Positions 58,361 through 64,000 of a DNA stretch of 64,000 bases are shown piece by piece. Location of the stretch: NCBI RefSeq assembly GCF_014251715.1, contig NZ_CP059198.1, positions 1-64,000 of the forward strand. The letters are read 5' to 3'. Made by a program: the position numbers and the translations under genes. This DNA is from Blattabacterium cuenoti. Lineage in GTDB: Bacteria > Bacteroidota > Bacteroidia > Flavobacteriales > Blattabacteriaceae. Numbering within the stretch: the first letter of the stretch is position 1; every line of letters begins with the position of its first letter. The notes below the pieces were generated by a model that was given only the letters and a program-made list of their open reading frames with translations, did not search any database and was not told where the DNA came from.

Positions 58361-58915
58361 TTTTTTTCTAATGTAAGGGTTCTGCCTATTTCTATTTCCA
58401 ATATTCATTTTTTTTATTTGTATTTTTATTATTTGAATTTGATCGTGTAATAAACCAGAAATATCAGTTTTTTTTGCTTCTGATAACAAAAATTCAGCTT
58501 TTTTTTTATCTCCTTTTGATAAGGATGCTATTGCTAAGTTTAATTTCGCAATAGCGATGTTTTGTTTAAATTTTAATCCAAAATCTAAAGCTTTTTGCAT
58601 ATAATTTTCCGATTGAAATATATTTTTTTCTGAATATAAAATTCCATTCAAAAAATAATAATAAGCTATTTGATTTTTAGTAAGTTGTAATTCAGGGTTT
58701 TTTACATATCCTAAATATTTTTGTAATCCTTTCATATCCTGTTTTTTTATTTTAAAAAAAGCTAATAATAAAAATTCATTCTTAAAAATTAAAAAAATTG
58801 GAATACTACTTAATAAAATTAGAATGCATCCACATAAATAATTTTTTTTAAAAAAGAAAAAAAAAGATCCAAAAATAATAAATAAAAATAATGCGAATTT
58901 TGAATATTTACTCAT
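58355..58915 (-). CDS. Small membrane-anchored TPR-like protein
   Basis: The 186-residue protein has two adjacent hydrophobic segments at the N-terminus (about 5-22 and 25-45). A helical region with TPR-like periodicity follows (about 75-165, AYYYFLNGILYSEKN, AIAKLNLAIASLSKGDKKKAEFLL). A basic tail closes it. I do not recognise a specific family. It likely acts as a protein-interaction scaffold at the inner membrane. It lies 3 bases downstream of the esterase gene and may share its transcript. Confidence 0.55.
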   Translation of the reverse strand: MSKYSKFALFLFIIFGSFFFFFKKNYLCGCILILLSSIPIFLIFKNEFLLLAFFKIKKQDMKGLQKYLGYVKNPELQLTKNQIAYYYFLNGILYSEKNIFQSENYMQKALDFGLKFKQNIAIAKLNLAIASLSKGDKKKAEFLLSEAKKTDISGLLHDQIQIIKIQIKKMNIGNRNRQNPYIRKKL

Positions 58916-58918
58916 AAT

Positions 58919-59602
58919 TCAAATTTTTTTTTCATCAGTATGTTTTTTTTTTATCCAATTAACAAGATCTTGTAAATTTAAGTTGTTTAAAGTATGTCCA
59001 GATTCATATTCTTTATATGAATAAAATATTTTATTCTTTTTAAGAAATTTTAATCCTTGTTTTGCTTTAGTTATAGGAATTATCGTATCATATTTTCCAT
59101 GAGAAATAAAAAATTCTAAATCAGTGTAAATACTTGAATTTATTTCTTTTGGTAAAAGATTATTTTCCAAATATCCACTTAAAGCTATTACTTTTTTTAT
59201 TTTTTTAGGTTTTTTAAAGGCTATAGCATAGCTAAGAATAGCACCTTGACTAAATCCACATAACCATACTTTATTTTTTTTTAATTGATAATTTTTAATT
59301 GCTTCATCGATGAAAAAAGATATTTTTTGAATAGTATTTTTAGCTTGCAAAATATTAATAAATTTTTTTTCATCAGAAAAATCAATATCATACCAAGAAT
59401 ATTTTTTTTCTCCAATCGTATAAAGTCCTTGAATACTAATTATAAAAAAATTGTTTGGAATATTTTTTTGTAAAAAAAATAGATCGTTTTCATTACTTCC
59501 ATATCCATGGATCATTAGAAAAAGATCGGGTTCATTTTCATTAATGGAACTAATGGGTTTTTTTATAATGTGTTTAATAGAAAGTTTATTTGTTGAAAAC
59601 AT
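58919..59602 (-). CDS. Alpha/beta hydrolase (phospholipase/carboxylesterase family)
   Basis: The 227-residue protein has the alpha/beta hydrolase fold of the YpfH/carboxylesterase type. It starts with an oxyanion-side MIHGYGSNEND (about 30-40). The nucleophile elbow is GFSQGAI (about 115-121), the acid is in SHGKYDTIIP, and the catalytic His is in ESGHTLN near the end. The triad is complete. The substrate is unknown; small acyl esters are likely. It lies between lolD and the TPR gene on the same strand. Confidence 0.82.
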   Translation of the reverse strand: MFSTNKLSIKHIIKKPISSINENEPDLFLMIHGYGSNENDLFFLQKNIPNNFFIISIQGLYTIGEKKYSWYDIDFSDEKKFINILQAKNTIQKISFFIDEAIKNYQLKKNKVWLCGFSQGAILSYAIAFKKPKKIKKVIALSGYLENNLLPKEINSSIYTDLEFFISHGKYDTIIPITKAKQGLKFLKKNKIFYSYKEYESGHTLNNLNLQDLVNWIKKKHTDEKKI

Positions 59603-59610
59603 AAAATATT

Positions 59611-60276
59611 TTATTTTTTTTTATATATTTTTCCATTTTTTATTTCGAATTTTTCATCCGCTATATCTGCTAATTGTAGATTATGAGTTACAATTAAAAA
59701 AGTTTGTTTAAATTTCTTTCTAAGGAAAGAAAAAAAATTATGTAATTTTTCTGCATTTTTAATATCCAAATTTCCAGAAGGCTCATCTGCAAAAATAACT
59801 TTAGGTTTATTAATTAAAGCCCTTGCTATAGCTAATCTTTGTTTTTGACCTCCAGATAATTCTTCTGGTTTTGAATTTTCATATTTAGAAAGATTCAATT
59901 GTTTTAATAAACTTTTAGCCTTTTTTTTTACATTTTTTTTATTTATAAAACCCGGTAAACAAATATTTTCTAATGCTGTAAATTCAGGAAGTAATTGAGG
60001 AGTTTGAAAAATAAAACCTATTACTTGATTTCTTATCAAAGAAAGCTTTTCATCTGAAAGAAATAATACCTCTTCTTTATTTATTTTTAAAATAGTTTTT
60101 ATATTTTTTTTTATAGTGGGTTTTTCTAATGTTCCTAATATATGCAATAAAGTACTTTTACCTGTTCCAGATTCTCCCAAAATACAAACCATCTTACCTT
60201 TTTTTACAAAAATGTTTATTCCCTTTAAAATTTCATTTTTTCCAAAAGATTTGTAAATATTTTTAGCATAAATCAT
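59611..60276 (-). CDS. lolD: Lipoprotein-releasing ABC transporter ATPase LolD
   Basis: LolD energises release of lipoproteins from the inner membrane by LolCE. The 221-residue ATPase shows Walker A GESGTGKST (about 34-42), Q-loop FIFQTPQLLPEF (about 92-103), signature LSGGQKQRLAIARAL (about 139-153), Walker B KVIFADEPSGNLD and H-loop VTHN. The FQxxxLLPEFTALEN stretch is typical of LolD. MacB-like or FtsE-like use cannot be excluded by eye. LolC/E are not in the window. Confidence 0.85.
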   Translation of the reverse strand: MIYAKNIYKSFGKNEILKGINIFVKKGKMVCILGESGTGKSTLLHILGTLEKPTIKKNIKTILKINKEEVLFLSDEKLSLIRNQVIGFIFQTPQLLPEFTALENICLPGFINKKNVKKKAKSLLKQLNLSKYENSKPEELSGGQKQRLAIARALINKPKVIFADEPSGNLDIKNAEKLHNFFSFLRKKFKQTFLIVTHNLQLADIADEKFEIKNGKIYKKK

Positions 60277-60352
60277 TTTTTTAAAATTTTGAATTCTTCT
60301 TATAAAGAAATAAAATCATCCTAAAAAAAACGTTTTAAAAATAAACGAATTT

Positions 60353-60381
60353 TAGTTTAAATTTACTAGTAAATAAAACTA
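60353..60381. promoter_or_regulatory. Palindromic site upstream of sucC
   Basis: ATTTACTAGTAAAT (60361-60374) is a perfect 14-base palindrome. It is flanked by TAGTTT (60353-60358) and AAACTA (60376-60381), which extend the symmetry with a one-base offset. The direct repeat TTTTAGTT occurs on both sides, at 60350-60357 and 60382-60389. The site sits 17 bases before the sucC ATG, in the divergent lolD/sucC gap. It looks like an operator, but no regulator is known for it. Confidence 0.4.
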
Positions 60382-60391
60382 TTTTAGTTCA

Positions 60392-61594
60392 ATGAATTTA
60401 CATGAATATCAAGGTAGAGAAATATTGAATTCTTTTTCTATTCCAATTCCTTATGGCATGCTAGCAACTTCTACAGAAGAAGCTGTGAAAATAGCAAAAA
60501 TTATTTTTAATAAAACTAAAAAAAAATCTTTAGTAATTAAAGCACAAATACATGCAGGGGGACGAGGGAAAGCTGGTGGGATTCAAATAGCAAAAACTAT
60601 CAATGAAGTTTATGAAAAATCAAAAAAACTTTTAGGAAAATTCCTTGTAACTACACAAACTTCTAAAAAAGGAAAATTAGTTAGAAAAATTTTATTATCT
60701 GAAGATGTTTATTTTTCCGAAAAAATACTTCCTTCAGAATATTATTTATCCATATTACTCAATCGTGATATAGAAAAAAATATAATAATCTATTCCAAAG
60801 AAGGAGGTGTGAATATAGAAAAACTATCGATAAATAGTCCGTATAAAATATATACAGAAGAAATAGATCCAATATTGGGATTGCAATTATTTCAAACTAG
60901 AAAAATAGGTTTTAATCTAGGTATGGATGATAAAGAATCCTTAAAAAATTTTAGTTATTTTTTAATTACTCTTTATAAAGCTTATAAAATTTGTGATGCT
61001 TTATTATTAGAAATAAATCCTTTAATAAAAACATTTAATAATAGAATTCTACCGGTAGATATAAAAATTGTATTAGATGATAATGCTTTATTTCGTCATA
61101 AAAAATATGCTATGATGCATGATCAAGATGATATCGATTTTATTGAAAAAAAAGCTTTTGAAGCTAAATTAAATTTTTTAAAATTAGAAGGAAATGTAGG
61201 ATGTATGGTAAATGGAGCTGGGTTAGCTATGGCTACTATGGATATGATTAAATCTTGTGGGGGGGAGCCGGCTAATTTTCTAGATATAGGAGGGTCTGCG
61301 GATAAAAAACGTGTAGAAGAAGCTTTTTATATTATATTAAAAGACCAATCTGTGAAAGCAATATTGATAAATATATTTGGAGGGATCGTACGTTGTGATA
61401 CGGTAGCAGAAGGAATAATTAATTCATATTCTAAAATAGATCATGATATTGATATTCCAGTTGTTGTTCGTTTACAAGGAACAAACGAAAAAATAGCAAA
61501 AAAAATGCTTAAAAATAGTTTATTGCCTATTTATTCTACTGATACATTGAAAGAAGCAGCTGATAAAATTAAAGAAATTTTTAGTCTAAGATAG
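60392..61594 (+). CDS. sucC: Succinyl-CoA synthetase beta subunit
   Basis: SucC with SucD converts succinyl-CoA to succinate and makes ATP or GTP. The 400-residue protein has the N-terminal ATP-grasp domain (MNLHEYQGREIL, KAQIHAGGRGKAGGI near 50-64) and the metal-binding LLLEINPLIK. The C-terminal ligase domain has GGSADKKRVEEAF and INIFGGIVRCDTVAEGI. It is complete. sucD is not adjacent, unlike in many bacteria. dnaX follows 4 bases later. Confidence 0.96.
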   Translation: MNLHEYQGREILNSFSIPIPYGMLATSTEEAVKIAKIIFNKTKKKSLVIKAQIHAGGRGKAGGIQIAKTINEVYEKSKKLLGKFLVTTQTSKKGKLVRKILLSEDVYFSEKILPSEYYLSILLNRDIEKNIIIYSKEGGVNIEKLSINSPYKIYTEEIDPILGLQLFQTRKIGFNLGMDDKESLKNFSYFLITLYKAYKICDALLLEINPLIKTFNNRILPVDIKIVLDDNALFRHKKYAMMHDQDDIDFIEKKAFEAKLNFLKLEGNVGCMVNGAGLAMATMDMIKSCGGEPANFLDIGGSADKKRVEEAFYIILKDQSVKAILINIFGGIVRCDTVAEGIINSYSKIDHDIDIPVVVRLQGTNEKIAKKMLKNSLLPIYSTDTLKEAADKIKEIFSLR

Positions 61595-61598
61595 ATGT

Positions 61599-63110
61599 AT
61601 GTTGATTTTGAATCAAAGTTTTTTTAAAAACTTAATTGATAAATATAGACCCATAAAATGGAATGAAGTGGTAGGTCAAACAGATATTACTATCACTTTA
61701 AAAAAAGCAATACAAGAAAATAGATTATCTCAATTTTTATTTTTTTTTGGACCAAAAGGAGTAGGAAAAAATACATGTGCTCGTATTTTAGCAAATGAAT
61801 TAAACTCATTTTCAAAATTTGAAATTATTCAAAATATATTTGAAATTAATGGAAATTTTAATAATTCATTAGAATATATTTATAATATTACTAATAAATC
61901 TATTTTTTTATCTAAAAAAGGGAAATATAATATTCTTATTATTAGGGAAATACATATGTTTTCTAAAAATTTTTTCAATTTTTTTTTAAAATTTATAGAA
62001 GAGAAACATCCGCATATTTTATTTATTTTTTGTGAAACAGAAGAAAAAAAAATTCCAGAATTGATTTTATTGCGTTGTAAAGTTTATGAATTTAAAAGAA
62101 TTTCTATAAAAGAAATTTTTTTTCATTTAAAAATGATCGCTGAAAAAGAAAATATAGAAATAGAAAATGAGGCCTTATTTGTTCTTTCTAAATATGCGGA
62201 AGGATCTATTGGAAAGGCTATTTATATATTTGATAAATTAAATAATTATGATATAAATGGTAAAAAAATATCTAAGGAGTTTATCATGAAAAAATTGGGG
62301 ATAATTGATGTTAAATATTATTTTAAAATAATAGATCATCTTTTAAATGAAAAAATGCATAAAATATTCATTTTATTGGATAAAATATACCAATATGAAA
62401 TTGATTCTTATAATTTTATAATTGGGTTAATAAAACATTTCAAAAATTTATTTTTATCTAAAAATACAGAAACAATTTCTATCTTAAAATTTGAAAAAAA
62501 AATAATAGAATCTTATATTGAACAATCAAAAAAAATATCTTATTTACTTTTAATAAACGCTTTGAATATTTGTATTTCTTTGGAAAAAGAATACAAATTG
62601 AATTCAAATTCAAAATTAACAATAGAAATATATTTAATTCAATTAGTACATTTTTTTTATTTTAAAAAAAATCATTATAATAAATTAAAATTGGTAGAAA
62701 ATAATCAAGAATTTCTTTTTTATGCAAAAAATGAAAAAATTCATTTTTTGCATAAAAATTGGATAAATTTTATACAAAAATTTTCAGATAAAATAAATAC
62801 TATTTATTTAGATTTTTTAAAAAACGAAATACAATTTAAAATCATAAAAAATAAAATATTTTTTATGATACCCTACAGATTAGTAAATAGCGATTTTTTA
62901 TTAATTCAAACACATTTTATAAAATACTTCAAAAAAAAATTAAATAATCCATATTTAGAATTTAAAATTATAAAAATTAAATCAAAGGGAACTCCAATAG
63001 AACAATATAATTTTTTATATAAAAAAAATAAATTAGTAGAAACATTAATAGAACGATTAAATTTAAAAATATCTTATTCTGCAAGACAAGAAGAAAAAAA
63101 ATCATTATAA
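61599..63110 (+). CDS. dnaX: DNA polymerase III gamma/tau subunit, ATPase motifs eroded
   Basis: DnaX is the clamp-loader motor subunit. The 503-residue protein keeps the family layout: KYRPIKWNEVVGQ (15-27), Walker A region GPKGVGKNT (51-59), Walker B region ILIIREIHM (112-120) and the sensor 1 / Arg-finger segment TEEKKIPELILLRC (147-160). But the Mg-binding Thr of Walker A is Asn58, the Walker B Asp is Arg116, and SRC has become LRC (Arg159 kept). The zinc-binding cysteines expected between the Walker motifs are deleted. ATP hydrolysis by this subunit is doubtful. The C-terminal part (about 350-503) is hard to align. The ATG at 61599 was chosen because it follows sucC directly. Confidence 0.88.
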   Translation: MLILNQSFFKNLIDKYRPIKWNEVVGQTDITITLKKAIQENRLSQFLFFFGPKGVGKNTCARILANELNSFSKFEIIQNIFEINGNFNNSLEYIYNITNKSIFLSKKGKYNILIIREIHMFSKNFFNFFLKFIEEKHPHILFIFCETEEKKIPELILLRCKVYEFKRISIKEIFFHLKMIAEKENIEIENEALFVLSKYAEGSIGKAIYIFDKLNNYDINGKKISKEFIMKKLGIIDVKYYFKIIDHLLNEKMHKIFILLDKIYQYEIDSYNFIIGLIKHFKNLFLSKNTETISILKFEKKIIESYIEQSKKISYLLLINALNICISLEKEYKLNSNSKLTIEIYLIQLVHFFYFKKNHYNKLKLVENNQEFLFYAKNEKIHFLHKNWINFIQKFSDKINTIYLDFLKNEIQFKIIKNKIFFMIPYRLVNSDFLLIQTHFIKYFKKKLNNPYLEFKIIKIKSKGTPIEQYNFLYKKNKLVETLIERLNLKISYSARQEEKKSL

Positions 63111-63119
63111 TTACAAAAT

Positions 63120-63135
63120 AATGACAAAGGTCATT
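63120..63135. terminator. Small hairpin between dnaX and clpC
   Basis: AATGAC-AAAG-GTCATT is a 6-bp stem with a 4-base loop, 10 bases after the dnaX stop. It lacks a strong T-tract, so it could be a weak terminator or a chance repeat. Confidence 0.3.
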
Positions 63136-63180
63136 TGTAGAAATGAATGATATATTTTATCTTTTTATTTAACATTTTTA

Positions 63181-64000
63181 ATGATTTTAAATTATATGAT
63201 TCATCATTATTCGTCAAATAGTATAAAAAAAATTTTTTTCTCTTCTGCTTATTCAGATTCAGATGAAGATATTGAAAATGATAGTTCTACTTCTTCTTCT
63301 TATGGATCTGAAGGAAAGAGTTCTGGTTATTATGGAGGAGCTTCAATAAAAAGCAATACCCCTGTATTAGATAATTTTGGAAGAGATTTAAATGCTATAG
63401 CTATGGAAGGAAAATTAGATCCTGTAGTAGGGAGAGATCAGGAAGTAGAACGTGTATCTCAAATATTGAGTAGAAGAAAAAAAAATAATCCTTTACTTAT
63501 AGGCGAACCTGGAGTTGGTAAATCAGCTATTGCTGAAGGATTAGCATTACGTATTGTACAAAAAAAAGTTTCTAGAGTATTATATAATAAAAGAGTCGTC
63601 ATATTAGATTTAGCTAGTTTAGTTGCAGGAACTAAATATAGAGGTCAATTTGAAGAAAGAATGAAAGCTATTATAAATGAATCAGAAAAAAATACAGAAT
63701 TAATACTTTTTATAGATGAAATTCATACCATGATTGGAGCAGGTGGAACTACAGGTTCATTAGATGCTTCCAATATGTTTAAACCTGCTTTAGCAAGAGG
63801 ATATATTCAATGTATTGGTGCAACTACATTAAATGAATATAGACAATACATAGAAAAAGATGGTGCTTTAGAACGAAGATTTCAAAAAATTATAGTACAA
63901 CCTTCTTCTGAAGAAGAAACTATAGAAATTTTAAAAAAAATAAAGGGAAAATATGAAACTCATCATAATGTTCTTTATACAGAAAAAGCTATTAAAGCTT
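63181..64000 (+). CDS. clpC: Clp protease ATPase ClpC, N-domain missing, cut by window end
   Basis: The visible 273 codons encode the start of an AAA+ ClpC. After a Ser/Asp/Gly-rich linker (about 22-58) comes [20 protein letters not shown] (60-79), then [20 protein letters not shown]. Walker A is GEPGVGKSA (108-116), Walker B is in LFIDEIHTM, and the [10 protein letters not shown] sensor segment follows. Bacteroidota ClpC normally has a double Clp_N domain of about 150 residues first. Here only its last helix ([17 protein letters not shown]) seems left. The 70-base gap after dnaX leaves no room for the rest. ClpC would unfold substrates for ClpP (39.6 kb). The gene runs past the window end. 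Confidence 0.92.
   Translation, partial: MILNYMIHHYSSNSIKKIFFSSAYSDSDEDIENDSSTSSSYGSEGKSSGYYGGASIKSNTPVLDNFGRDLNAIAMEGKLDPVVGRDQEVERVSQILSRRKKNNPLLIGEPGVGKSAIAEGLALRIVQKKVSRVLYNKRVVILDLASLVAGTKYRGQFEERMKAIINESEKNTELILFIDEIHTMIGAGGTTGSLDASNMFKPALARGYIQCIGATTLNEYRQYIEKDGALERRFQKIIVQPSSEEETIEILKKIKGKYETHHNVLYTEKAIKA

Noticed and set aside
1..64000. CRISPR array, insertion sequence, prophage or defence island
   Set aside because: I saw no regularly spaced repeats, transposase or integrase motifs, or att-like duplications by the tRNA cluster. All sizeable open frames match core bacterial families or envelope proteins.

Overview
The window is a compact, strongly A+T-rich piece of a bacterial chromosome that reads as a reduced flavobacterial endosymbiont. 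The best match I can name is Blattabacterium, the cockroach symbiont. I infer this from flavobacterial-style proteins and gene clusters, Lys/Asn/Ile/Phe-rich proteins, the absence of Shine-Dalgarno sequences, frequent TTG starts, promoters of the Bacteroidota type (TTTG-N18-20-TAnnTTTG), and very short or negative intergenic distances. I see no insertion sequence, prophage, CRISPR array, integrase or transferred island. Apart from RNA-bearing stretches, no gap exceeds 300 bases.

Layout. 1-5.6 kb: translation and transcription genes (nusA, infB, aspS). 5.6-10.6 kb: pyrophosphatase, an orphan lipoyl acyltransferase (E2), NAD(P)HX repair and lnt. 10.6-11.0 kb: tmRNA. 11.0-16.6 kb: a minus-strand cell-shape operon mreB-mreC-mreD-mrdA-rodA. 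16.7-27.8 kb: folK, an lptD-like gene, ridA, an OstA-like gene, a class III aminotransferase, truA, an ABC exporter, a SurA-like chaperone, lptB and thiamine pyrophosphokinase. 27.8-39.3 kb: mdh, gcvP, tsaD, a giant TamB-like gene, an Lrp/AsnC regulator and a PgpH-like HD phosphohydrolase. 39.3-39.6 kb: three tRNAs (Ser-GCU, Pro-UGG, Arg-UCU). 39.6-50.5 kb: clpP, a flippase, a decayed dUTPase, a sugar nucleotidyltransferase, tatA, a lytic transglycosylase, recA, an MBL hydrolase, ccsBA and plsC. 50.5-64 kb: alaS, sucA-sucB, a PBP1-like lipoprotein-type protein, a small TPR protein, an esterase, lolD, sucC, dnaX and the start of clpC.

How the genes work together. The TCA cycle is represented by sucA, sucB, sucC and mdh. 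Thiamine pyrophosphokinase can supply the TPP cofactor of SucA. Glycine cleavage (gcvP) and RidA belong to amino-acid metabolism. A notable share of the window serves the Gram-negative envelope: LPS export (lptB, lptD-like, OstA-like), lipoprotein maturation and sorting (lnt, lolD), outer-membrane assembly (surA-like, tamB-like), and rod-shape peptidoglycan synthesis. ccsBA points to respiration with c-type cytochromes. The only recognisable transcription regulator is one Lrp/AsnC protein.

I did not find an undescribed system. The most interesting signals are of gene erosion with the reading frame kept open. dnaX has lost both Mg-coordinating positions of its ATPase. clpC starts inside the tail of its N-domain. 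dut has lost its catalytic motifs but stays translationally coupled to its neighbour. plsC seems to need slippage on a 13-A tract or a non-canonical start. Several convergent genes share stop codons, including clpP with a tRNA gene.
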